IMG/VR virus record: IMGVR_UViG_3300028840_001599 | Coordinates: 1-23,261 of that record | Reading direction: 5' to 3' (one strand) | Length of the DNA stretch: 23,261 nt | Source: a virus | The notes under the pieces: generated by a model | The model's database searches: none | Seen by the model: the letters and a program-made list of their open reading frames with translations, nothing else | Told to the model about the DNA's origin: nothing | Program-made: the position numbers and the translations under genes | Part shown: one piece after another, positions 7,259-13,557 of the stretch | How positions within the stretch are numbered: position 1 is the first letter of the stretch | Layout: each line of letters begins with the position of its first letter

Positions 7259-7313
7259 ACGTTAACACGTGACTACAAACCTGTCAAGAAAAAAATGCTT
7301 ATAGGGACCCACC
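7259..7313 (-). promoter_or_regulatory. Sigma-70-type promoter with conserved upstream module (P1)
   Basis: On the minus strand a consensus -35 TTGACA (7282-7287) is followed by a 17-base spacer and a weaker -10 TAACGT (7259-7264), placing transcription start about 43 bases before the ATG at 7209. Upstream lies an A/T-rich UP-like segment (CATTTTTTTC) preceded by TATA and GGTGGGTC. The same order of elements occurs at the promoter 16759-16811, so the module is probably a phage-specific promoter class. Confidence 0.7.
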
Positions 7314-7342
7314 CCGGGAGAAAAATTCAGTCTGGGGGGTCC
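7289..7342 (-). terminator. Possible weak terminator after queD
   Basis: Minus-strand RNA after the queD stop can pair GGACCCCCC (7334-7342) with GGGGTGGGTCC (7305-7315) with one bulged base. Seven U residues follow at 7295-7289, but nine bases beyond the stem, so the fit is imperfect. The U run also serves as the UP-like part of the next promoter. Confidence 0.25.
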
Positions 7343-7827
7343 TCTGGATGGAACCAAGAACGGAACCCCTGGACCATCCCTTCCGCCTCCTCCCTGAACC
7401 TCTGGTCCTCTGGATCCTGGCCGCTGAAGACCGCGCCCGCGCCTGGTGACTCCGTGATCTGGACCGTGTGACCAAGAGCGTCATGAAGGCCCAGAGCCCT
7501 GAAAGCGTACCAGAAGAACCTGGCCAGGTTCTCCACGGTAGGAGGACCAGGGATCAGGAACAGGTCATATTCCTCCCCGTCCAGGGCTGTCTCCAGCTTC
7601 TCCACGATGGGGTCCGCGTAGTCCAGGACCATCCTGTGGTCCATGGCCCACTGGGAGAACCTGTCAAAGTCCCTGAAGTCAGAGAAGTCCATGACCATCT
7701 CCGTGTCAGGGTCCCCGTAGACCGTGACGTTGATCTGGTAGGTGTGGCCGTGGATCATCTGACAGCTCCGGACATCCTTCAGCCTGTGAGCCGCCGCCAG
7801 GGGTTTCAGGTGTCTGAAGATCTTCAT
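7327..7827 (-). CDS. queD: 6-carboxy-5,6,7,8-tetrahydropterin synthase (QueD)
   Basis: A 166-residue QueD/PTPS family protein. It makes 6-carboxytetrahydropterin from dihydroneopterin triphosphate, the second step toward preQ0. The zinc histidines are H14 (AAHRL) and H26/H28 in C22-QMI-HGH, and Cys22 is the catalytic thiol. DH at 63-64, the PTVEN motif near 96-100 (E99) and E126 complete the active site. It is somewhat longer than bacterial QueD because of a charged C-terminal extension. Its ATG overlaps the queC stop (ATGA) with GGAGGGAC upstream. GTP cyclohydrolase and QueE, the flanking steps, are not in this window. Confidence 0.93.
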   Translation of the reverse strand: MKIFRHLKPLAAAHRLKDVRSCQMIHGHTYQINVTVYGDPDTEMVMDFSDFRDFDRFSQWAMDHRMVLDYADPIVEKLETALDGEEYDLFLIPGPPTVENLARFFWYAFRALGLHDALGHTVQITESPGAGAVFSGQDPEDQRFREEAEGMVQGFRSWFHPEDPPD

Positions 7828-8537
7828 AGGTCCCTCCGCTTGTCATCTTCCAACATCCCCTGAAAGATCCTCCAGCCTTCCGCCCTGACTTCACAGGACA
7901 CACAGGCTCCACATCCCCGTCCCCAGTCATGTTTCTCCAGGTTCAGCTTCCTCTTCCTGAAGTAGGTCATACAGGAGACCGTCTCCAGGATGAAGTCCAG
8001 AACGTCCATCCTGTGGGCCGCGTAGAACAGCTCCGCCTCCGAACATCCCCAGATGGGCGTGGTGATGTTGACGTTCATCCCAAGCCCCTGGCTGATGGCC
8101 TTGTGGGCCGCCATGATGAACGCCTCTGACTGGTCAGGGTAGACCGCGCCTGGTTCATCGCCGTCCTCCATGTGGACGGAGAAGGCTATGTCCGTGGCCT
8201 GGTATCTGGCCGCGAAGGTGGCCGCTATTGACAGGTAGACCAGGTTCCTACCAAACATCACATCAGGAGCCTGGCCCAACATCCGCCCCGCCCGCTTCCA
8301 CAGGTCAGAGATCCTGACAGTCTCCAGCTTCACCAGCCTGGTCTTCCACATGGCCTCTGACAGCTTCTTGGCTTCCCTGACCAACTTGGTGGTGATCTTC
8401 CTGAATTCCCCCATGGCCTGGCCGTGTTCAATGTAGACACAGATCACGCCATGACCAGAGACCACCAGTTCAAACAGCGTGACCGCGCTGTCTAGCCCCC
8501 CAGATAGAAGTAGAACTGTGTCCGCGTGTTTCTTCAT
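7824..8537 (-). CDS. queC: 7-cyano-7-deazaguanine synthase (QueC)
   Basis: A 237-residue QueC protein. It converts 7-carboxy-7-deazaguanine to preQ0 with ATP and ammonia. The PP-loop SGGLDS is at 12-17, and the zinc site is formed by C189 plus C209-GA-C212-VS-C215, followed by the family signature VRAEGW. The start at ATG 8537 (MKKHAD) gives a normal QueC N-terminus; an in-frame GTG at 8618 would add 27 unlikely residues. It is coupled to queD by a 4-base overlap. In phages this pair supplies preQ0 for DNA modification, which fits the DpdA-like gene downstream. Confidence 0.93.
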   Translation of the reverse strand: MKKHADTVLLLSGGLDSAVTLFELVVSGHGVICVYIEHGQAMGEFRKITTKLVREAKKLSEAMWKTRLVKLETVRISDLWKRAGRMLGQAPDVMFGRNLVYLSIAATFAARYQATDIAFSVHMEDGDEPGAVYPDQSEAFIMAAHKAISQGLGMNVNITTPIWGCSEAELFYAAHRMDVLDFILETVSCMTYFRKRKLNLEKHDWGRGCGACVSCEVRAEGWRIFQGMLEDDKRRDL

Positions 8538-8570
8538 TGTCCTGTCCTTCCGTGACTTCGTGTGGTGGAA

Positions 8571-8599
8571 GGGAAGGGACGCCGGGGACGCCCCTTCCC
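8571..8599 (-). promoter_or_regulatory. Stem-loop in the queC leader
   Basis: The 83-base gap before queC holds a perfect 8-bp inverted repeat, GGGAAGGG (8571-8578) against CCCTTCCC (8592-8599), with a 13-base GC-rich loop. No U run follows in the direction of transcription, so it is not a simple terminator. It could act in RNA processing or translational control of queC. It does not resemble a preQ1 riboswitch that I can recognise. Confidence 0.35.
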
Positions 8600-8620
8600 G
8601 CCCTGTGGGAGTGAACACTG

Positions 8621-9121
8621 TTAGGACTTAGCTTTGGCCCGCCTTTCCCGCTGAAGCCTCATTTTCCGCCGCTTGGCCGGTTCCTTCTTTGGGTTCTTCT
8701 TGTAGTAGCTGTCCCATCTCTTGACAGCCGCCTTCTTGGCCTGGGACTTCCGCTGTTTCGCTGACTTCTTCTTGGCCTTCTGTTTCCTGATCTGTTCCCG
8801 GACAGCCCGCTTGACCGCCGCCTGTCTGGCCCTGGCCGCCACGTTCCCAACAGGTGGGAGGCCCCTGACCGCTCTGGCCTTGTTCTCCCGCCTGATGGCC
8901 CAAGCGTGTTTCCCGCGCTGACTTGGAGTCATGTGGCCCATGGCCATGACTGTGACCAGCCTGGCCTTCTCCACTTTCTTGATCACGTCCAGCGCCGCCC
9001 GTGTCACGTCTTCAGGGTAGATAGCGTCTCCCATTCCTGACGCTATCTTGGCCGCCTGTATCGCGCCCACCATCCCTCTGAAGAGCGTAGACGGGAGGAA
9101 CTTCTTCTTTCCTCTACCCAT
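8621..9121 (-). CDS. Very basic Lys/Arg-rich protein
   Basis: A 166-residue protein. Residues 1-65 have an ordinary composition. Residues 66-166 are dominated by Lys, Arg and Ala, with runs such as KQKAKKKSAKQRKSQAKK. This resembles histone-like tails or nucleoid-binding phage proteins, and nucleic-acid binding is likely by charge alone. Its ATG overlaps the stop of the SpoVS-like gene by 8 bases, with GGAAGGAG upstream. The gene sits between SpoVS-like and queC, so it may organise modified phage DNA, but that is speculation. Confidence 0.75.
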   Translation of the reverse strand: MGRGKKKFLPSTLFRGMVGAIQAAKIASGMGDAIYPEDVTRAALDVIKKVEKARLVTVMAMGHMTPSQRGKHAWAIRRENKARAVRGLPPVGNVAARARQAAVKRAVREQIRKQKAKKKSAKQRKSQAKKAAVKRWDSYYKKNPKKEPAKRRKMRLQRERRAKAKS

Positions 9122-9473
9122 CGTCCACTCCTTCCTTTAGCGGAATAGCCCGCCAGACAAAAGCGTCCTTGATGTGGGTCTTCCCGCTTTCGTCAGGCTC
9201 CGTCTTGACCATGACCCGCATAGGAACAAACCCCACTATGATGTTGAAGATCTTGGCCAGCTCCATCATCATGGCGTGGGCCGCCTTGTCCGCCTGTTGG
9301 CCAGCGTTCCCTCCAAGGTAGACAAAGTCCACAGGCCGCTTCCCTGACCTCCACAGGTTGGCCGCGTAGCGTCCCGCTGAATGGGACTTGGTCTTTCCGC
9401 TGATCTTGAGGGATCCTGGGTGGAACTGATACAGTTCATCATCCGTCACGTTGGCTTCCTGGTCCTTGGTCAT
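9114..9473 (-). CDS. SpoVS-like (stage V sporulation protein S family) protein
   Basis: The preferred start is ATG 9473 (MTKDQEANV), with AGGAGG nine bases upstream; ATG 9527 would prepend 18 basic residues. Residues 20-110 follow the SpoVS pattern: SLKISGKTKSHSAG, then a helix, GGNAGQQADKAAHAMM in place of the family's GAGALNQAVKAVAIA, then a long strand with a closing hairpin. SpoVS proteins have an Alba-like fold and are suspected nucleic-acid binders in Firmicutes, Thermus and others. The gene overlaps the nuclease-like gene upstream by 35 bases and the basic protein gene downstream by 8. Confidence 0.6.
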   Translation of the reverse strand: MTKDQEANVTDDELYQFHPGSLKISGKTKSHSAGRYAANLWRSGKRPVDFVYLGGNAGQQADKAAHAMMMELAKIFNIIVGFVPMRVMVKTEPDESGKTHIKDAFVWRAIPLKEGVDDG

Positions 9474-9870
9474 CGTGGTTCGCCTCCTCTTCCGTGTCTT
9501 CGTCCTGAAGGAAAGACGCCTGGTCAAAGACCAAGGAGGAGACCCGCGCCAGTCTCATCTCCAAGACCCGCTTGACCAGTTCGTCCAGGTCCTTCTGGCG
9601 TAGAACAAGGAAGAAGCCAGGTTTCCCCTTTTCCACCAATGCTAGGAGCGGAAGCTTCTTCTCTTTCTTCGCCTTCTGTATAACATCGTGGAACAGCGTC
9701 AGGACGCTGAACCTTTGTCTGTATTTTACTTCAATATAGAAATCTTCGCTATCCGTGTCAGAGCTTGTCTGGGCCTGTTGGTTATTTGAGCCTGACAGGG
9801 AGATCCTGATGGCGTCAAAGTAGGCCGCCACTTTCCGTTCCGCCGCTTTCCACGTGGATCTGTGTGTCAT
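9439..9870 (-). CDS. PD-(D/E)XK nuclease-like protein (resolvase-like)
   Basis: A 143-residue protein with the small-nuclease layout: E11 in an N-terminal helix, then Gly/Ser/Asn-rich sequence, then D43 and E47-V-K49 in SEDFYIEVKYR, followed by helix, strand, helix (LLALVEKGKPGFFLVL). This is the pattern of Hjc-like Holliday junction resolvases and related endonucleases. The C-terminus is acidic and overlaps the SpoVS-like gene. It starts with an ATGA overlap with the M15 peptidase gene. A role in recombination or DNA packaging is plausible. Confidence 0.65.
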   Translation of the reverse strand: MTHRSTWKAAERKVAAYFDAIRISLSGSNNQQAQTSSDTDSEDFYIEVKYRQRFSVLTLFHDVIQKAKKEKKLPLLALVEKGKPGFFLVLRQKDLDELVKRVLEMRLARVSSLVFDQASFLQDEDTEEEANHDDQGPGSQRDG

Positions 9871-10241
9871 CGTGAACTCCAGAAGACCCGTGGGCCTGGC
9901 CTGATGTCCACATGGGTGTGGGTCAGGTAGTATCCCAGGCCCGTGAACCTGGGTTCCAGAAGACAGATCCGCCAGGTGGTGACCACGTCCAGACCCTCTA
10001 TGGTGATGTCCGCCGCCTTGGCGTTCAGGTGTTGGGAGCGTGGGGACGATAGCCGGAGGGAAGCGTTATAGATAGGACACCTGACCCCGCCCCCTTCAGA
10101 GATGTAGATGGGCCTCCCCACCCGGTCCCGTAGGTCCTGTAGGACCATGACCAGGTCTATGGAGATCATCCCGCCCCCACAGTCCCCACAGGGACACAGG
10201 AACTCTTCCACTGTGAAATTGGGTGTCAGGTAAGTAGCCAT
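9867..10241 (-). CDS. M15-family zinc D-Ala-D-Ala carboxypeptidase-like (possible endolysin)
   Basis: A 124-residue Peptidase_M15_3-type domain. It begins NFTVEEFLCPCG, typical of the family, then VRCPIYNA. The zinc ligands are in SQHLNAKAADI (H71, D78) and THTHVDIR (H110, with D112). The reaction is cleavage of peptidoglycan peptide stems. There is no signal peptide or binding domain, so it would need a holin or act on incoming cell wall from a virion. It lies inside a replication and recombination gene run, which is unusual for a lysis gene. Its ATG overlaps the upstream stop (TGATG). Confidence 0.85.
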   Translation of the reverse strand: MATYLTPNFTVEEFLCPCGDCGGGMISIDLVMVLQDLRDRVGRPIYISEGGGVRCPIYNASLRLSSPRSQHLNAKAADITIEGLDVVTTWRICLLEPRFTGLGYYLTHTHVDIRPGPRVFWSSR

Positions 10242-10753
10242 CAGTCTCCTGTTGGTCCAGTATAGACCGCCTTGGCCCGCCGTGTCATCTCCCTGGAGAT
10301 GGCCCCGTAGCCCTTTTCAAACTTCTTCAACATCCTGGTGGTCATGGTCAGGTAGGCTTCCGCCACGTCCAGGTTGAACTTCCTGGCCGCCCAGACCTTG
10401 TCATTGGGAAGTAGTCTGTCAAACTTCCATTTGTCCTTGGCGTCCGCCTCCTCCAGTAGGGACGCCTCCCTTTCCTTCAGGGCCTTGGTAGCGTCCGTGA
10501 CTTTCAGCTCCGCCACGCCAACCCTGGACTCCGCGAATTCCAGCCAGCCCGTGATGTAGGCCAGCCTGTCCCCCAGTTCCTTGTAGGAGATGTCCGTCAA
10601 GTCCAGGGGGGTATCTTGCCAGGTGTCATCTCCTTCTGGCTTTATCGGCAAACAGAAGCCGTCTTTTTCTACCAGATCCAGAACCTTTTCCTGAACTGGG
10701 CCGCTTGGGGGTGGCGTGTCTTTTCCGCTGACTGGTCTTTTCAGGTAGGCCAT
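10241..10753 (-). CDS. Hypothetical helical protein
   Basis: A 170-residue protein. The N-terminal 50 residues are Pro-rich and probably unstructured; residues 55-165 are strongly helical, with heptad-like charged repeats (DATKALKEREASLLEEAD). The start at ATG 10753 has AAGGAG eight bases upstream but lies 128 bases inside the Cas4-like gene, in another frame. The family is not recognised. Position suggests a recombination accessory factor, without direct evidence. Confidence 0.75.
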   Translation of the reverse strand: MAYLKRPVSGKDTPPPSGPVQEKVLDLVEKDGFCLPIKPEGDDTWQDTPLDLTDISYKELGDRLAYITGWLEFAESRVGVAELKVTDATKALKEREASLLEEADAKDKWKFDRLLPNDKVWAARKFNLDVAEAYLTMTTRMLKKFEKGYGAISREMTRRAKAVYTGPTGD

Positions 10754-11594
10754 CCATGAACTCCTTCAGCCCCGCCCCACCTTTACACAGGGACTCATAT
10801 TCACAGGTGTAGCAGTAGGCTTGTTTGGGTTTGTCTGGGAACCTCCTGTCCCCGATCATCCTATTGAACCGCCTGGCCAGCTCCACACCAGCCTCCAGCT
10901 CCACGGGGTCATAGGTGATCAGTTCATCGTGGGGGTTCTGGTTGTCTTTGTTTTCGTATAGAAGGATGGCCTCTTCCAGGCCAAGGATGTGAAGGTAGAT
11001 CTGGATCTGTAGCCTGTGGAACTGATCAGGTGTTCCGCCAGCCTTCAAACAGAAATTCTTGTTATTCGCTGACTTGATCTCCAGAAGATACCGCTTCCCG
11101 TGTTCTCCCCTGAAGGATGGCCAGGTTCCCTTCCTGACCCTGATGATCCCATCGTAGCGCCCAGAGAAGGCCACGTCATCCACATAGCCCTGGGCTCTGT
11201 CTTCAAAGGACTCCAAGATCCCCATCCTATACATGATGGACTGGAGCCTGATGTGGGTGAACGTCCCGTTCTCCATCCTCATAAGCCCAAGCCCCGCCTG
11301 TTTTGACCTCTTCAGCTTCTCCACGTCTATGGGAGCGTTGAAGGCGTCAAAGAAGATAGCCCTGGGACAGCCGCCCAATCTGGAAGGATGGAAGCCGTCC
11401 ACTGTCTTCTTGGACATGTTCTCTTCCGCTTCCAGGATGGCCCTGATGGCCGCCAGCTTCTCCTGTTCGTTCTGGTGTCTGGAGATTTCCCCCGTCTTGA
11501 CCGCCACGTCATTGTCAACCATGAATTGAAGGATGACAGGTGACAGTAGGCTTTCCGGGGCCGTGGCCACAGCCAGTTTTTCCCGTAGTGACAT
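10626..11594 (-). CDS. Cas4/RecB-like PD-(D/E)XK exonuclease with Fe-S cysteines
   Basis: A 322-residue nuclease. C76 in GGCPRAIFF and C261/C264/C270 in CYTCEYESLC match the four-cysteine Fe-S site of Cas4 and AddB-type nucleases. The nuclease core is H114, D148 in GRYDGII, E172-I-K174 in LLEIKSA and the QIQIYLHIL motif at 196-204. Phages use such enzymes for end resection beside RecA-type recombinases, and recA is two genes upstream. The last 40 residues are basic and low complexity (RKRHATPKRPSSGKGSGSG) and are encoded in the overlap with the next gene. It is not linked to a CRISPR array. Confidence 0.85.
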   Translation of the reverse strand: MSLREKLAVATAPESLLSPVILQFMVDNDVAVKTGEISRHQNEQEKLAAIRAILEAEENMSKKTVDGFHPSRLGGCPRAIFFDAFNAPIDVEKLKRSKQAGLGLMRMENGTFTHIRLQSIMYRMGILESFEDRAQGYVDDVAFSGRYDGIIRVRKGTWPSFRGEHGKRYLLEIKSANNKNFCLKAGGTPDQFHRLQIQIYLHILGLEEAILLYENKDNQNPHDELITYDPVELEAGVELARRFNRMIGDRRFPDKPKQAYCYTCEYESLCKGGAGLKEFMDGLPEKTSQRKRHATPKRPSSGKGSGSGRKRRLLFADKARRR

Positions 11595-11603
11595 CGTTTC
11601 TCC

Positions 11604-11861
11604 TCACATTTTGACAGGGAAGAGGGGTTTGGCCTTGGTAGGCGTGACCACAGCCGCCACTATCCTCCTCTTGATCAGTGACTTGGTGTGACCATGATGG
11701 TCCACCCAGATCTTCCCTGACTTGTCTTCGTATACGGAGACCTTCCGCCTGACCGTCCTGGCGGATCCCTTCTTTCCTTTGGTCCCCTTCTTTGAATAGG
11801 TGATGGTGACCTGTTTTCCTTCTCTGGCCGCCTGTCTGATCTCACGAATTCCGCCCATCAT
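11604..11861 (-). CDS. Small WYL/SH3-like beta-barrel protein
   Basis: An 85-residue protein that starts at tandem ATGs, with GGAG five bases before the first. The pattern IREIRQAAREGKQVTITYSK, then RTVRRKVSVYEDKSG, then DHHGHTKSLIKRRIV resembles the nucleotide- or DNA-binding WYL domain and related small phage barrels, where a strand hairpin is followed by a dHHGxxK-type turn. It overlaps the upstream gene by 20 bases. It might sense nucleotides or bind ssDNA near the recombinase genes. Assignment is by pattern only. Confidence 0.45.
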   Translation of the reverse strand: MMGGIREIRQAAREGKQVTITYSKKGTKGKKGSARTVRRKVSVYEDKSGKIWVDHHGHTKSLIKRRIVAAVVTPTKAKPLFPVKM

Positions 11862-12159
11862 TCAACTCCAGGAAATCCCCTTCTGGGATGATCACGTAGG
11901 TGAATTCCCGCCGTCCATCGTAGAACGTCAGGACCAGCGCCGGGTCCTTCTTGTGGGCCAGGGCCTCCTTCTCTATCTTCCGAAGGGTAGCCAGCTTCAG
12001 CGTGAACTGTTTCTTGTCAGTATACTTGATTTCAGTCAGGTGGGTGTCAGTTCCGCCGTCTCCCTCCCACCCTGGAACGGACCCGCTGGCCGGGTTTCTC
12101 CGTCCTCCGTGGCGTTTCATGATCTTGGTTTCGTGTTTTGTTGACCTGGACGCCGTCAT
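11842..12159 (-). CDS. Holliday junction resolvase-like PD-(D/E)XK protein
   Basis: A 105-residue protein with SGSVPGWEGDGGTDTH (D34, D38) followed by LTEIKYT (E43-I-K45) and a helix-strand pair ending YVIIPEGDFLEL. This is the compact pattern of phage Hjc-like resolvases. The N-terminal helix normally carrying a Glu is replaced by a basic Lys/Arg stretch. Its ATG overlaps the recA stop (ATGA), so both are co-expressed, which fits recombination. It is the second small nuclease-like protein in the window, after 9439-9870. Confidence 0.6.
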   Translation of the reverse strand: MTASRSTKHETKIMKRHGGRRNPASGSVPGWEGDGGTDTHLTEIKYTDKKQFTLKLATLRKIEKEALAHKKDPALVLTFYDGRREFTYVIIPEGDFLELNDGRNS

Positions 12160-13232
12160 GAATTGAACCTGTCTATGGCCAAGGTGATCAGATCTTTCCT
12201 GACCGCCTGAAATAGCTTCTGGTCTGTCTTCAGGGCCTCCTTGAAAGCCTTCTGGGTTGACTGGTTCCCGCTGTATTCAAGCTTGGACCCAACCTTCTTC
12301 AGGACTCCGTAGTGTAGGCCGTAGTCCACCATGTCCGTGATGTTATCTATGGAGCCCCCCGTGTTCCCGTCCCTGGGCTTGGTGTGGAACCTGAAGGACC
12401 CGCGTTCATCTTGGGGGCCGCCAGCCTTGTTCTTCTGGACTATGAACTTGATCTTCAGGCCAATGGTCTCCTGGATGTCCTTTCCGCCTGGGACGGACAC
12501 CTTCTTCCTGACGAAGGACTCCCGCGTCAGCTTGACCTGTTGACTGACAAAGAACTCCCGCGCCCTTCCTCCTGTCCCTGTCTCCGGGTTCCCGAACATG
12601 ACCCCAACCTTCTCCCTGATCTGGTTTGTCAGGATCAGCGTGAACTGGGGGTTCTCCTCCAGGAGATCCTGGCGTAGCTCTACCAGGACCTTCCGTAGGA
12701 ACTTGGTGACCAGCTTGGCGTGGAGCCCTGGCTGGTTCCAGTCCATGTCCTCCTCTGTCTCCTTGGTGGGGATCATGGCCGCTATAGAGTCCAGGATGAC
12801 CAGGACAGGGACTTCCGTCTGACGTAGCTGGCGTAGGTTATCCACAAGGGCGTCCCCCGCCTCCTCCCCGCCTGTTGGCCTGGACAACACGAACCGCCGA
12901 AGGTCCCCGCCCAACTTCCTGATCCACTGTTTGTCACAGGACCCTTCCAGGTCAACGTATAGCGCAAACCCGTCAGGATGGGCCTTCATGAACTCTACAC
13001 AGGCCAGGGTTGAAAGCGTTGACTTACAGGTGGAGAACTGGCCGATCAGCTCTATCATCCGCCCTTCAGCCCACCCTCCACACAGCGCGAAGTCCAGCGC
13101 CAGACAGCCCGTGGAGAACCGCCTGATCTCCAGGTTCTTAGCCTCTGACGCCTGGACCAGAACGCCCTTCCCGTATTTCTTCTCCGTGGCCGCCAGAAGG
13201 CTGGCTATGGCGTCTTCAGTTGATCTTTTCAT
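12156..13232 (-). CDS. recA: RecA recombinase with altered Walker A motif
   Basis: A 358-residue bacterial-type RecA. The start MKRSTEDAIASLL at ATG 13232 matches RecA N-termini; TTG 13256 and ATG 13241 are alternatives. The ATP site reads GQFSTCKST at 64-72, where RecA has G-P-E-S-S-G-K-T-T, so the last Gly of the P-loop is Cys69. The catalytic Glu is kept (YVDLEGSCD), as is the NQIREKVGVMFGNPETGTGG segment with loop L2. It promotes strand exchange in phage recombination and repair, alongside two resolvase-like proteins and a Cas4-like nuclease. The Cys could slow ATP hydrolysis. Confidence 0.92.
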   Translation of the reverse strand: MKRSTEDAIASLLAATEKKYGKGVLVQASEAKNLEIRRFSTGCLALDFALCGGWAEGRMIELIGQFSTCKSTLSTLACVEFMKAHPDGFALYVDLEGSCDKQWIRKLGGDLRRFVLSRPTGGEEAGDALVDNLRQLRQTEVPVLVILDSIAAMIPTKETEEDMDWNQPGLHAKLVTKFLRKVLVELRQDLLEENPQFTLILTNQIREKVGVMFGNPETGTGGRAREFFVSQQVKLTRESFVRKKVSVPGGKDIQETIGLKIKFIVQKNKAGGPQDERGSFRFHTKPRDGNTGGSIDNITDMVDYGLHYGVLKKVGSKLEYSGNQSTQKAFKEALKTDQKLFQAVRKDLITLAIDRFNS

Positions 13233-13557
13233 ACAGGTCATCCAGGGAACAGCCAAAGATTTCAGACAGGATCAGAGCCATGGGGGAGGACAGGAAGGTC
13301 TGTTGTTCCTCCAACTGGTGGATGAACTGACGCCTGACCCCTACCATCCTGGCCAGGTCAACCTGTTTCATGATCCCCGCCTTCTCCCGCTCTTCTCTGA
13401 CCCTGGACCTGTAGCGTTCCTTGACCTCCGTGGTAGGTCTGGCGTCTACGGAGACCCCCTGACGTTGGCCTGTCACCCGCCTGGTCCTCTTCTTCTTGTC
13501 AGGCCGCTTCAGCGCCCTCTTCTTCTTTCCCTTCTTCACGTCCTTCAGTTTCAACAT
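13216..13557 (-). CDS. Xre-type helix-turn-helix protein
   Basis: A 113-residue protein. Residues 1-45 are very basic (Lys/Arg) and overlap the 3' end of the polymerase gene. Residues 47-113 form an Xre/Cro-like HTH: VREEREKAGIMKQVDLARM, VGVRRQFIHQLEEQ, then SSPMALILSEIFGCSLDDLY. This is the standard five-helix layout. AAGGAG lies ten bases before ATG 13557; ATG at MKQVD would cut the first helix. A likely transcription factor acting inside the replication operon; its operators are unknown. Confidence 0.8.
   Translation of the reverse strand: MLKLKDVKKGKKKRALKRPDKKKRTRRVTGQRQGVSVDARPTTEVKERYRSRVREEREKAGIMKQVDLARMVGVRRQFIHQLEEQQTFLSSPMALILSEIFGCSLDDLYEKIN

Noticed and set aside
8538-8620. preQ1 riboswitch upstream of queC
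   Set aside because: The only structure is a GC-rich 8-bp hairpin; the short A-rich pseudoknot tail of preQ1-I is not seen.
10626-11594. CRISPR adaptation module
   Set aside because: The nuclease is Cas4-like, but no cas1/cas2, repeats or spacers are present; such nucleases are common phage recombination proteins.
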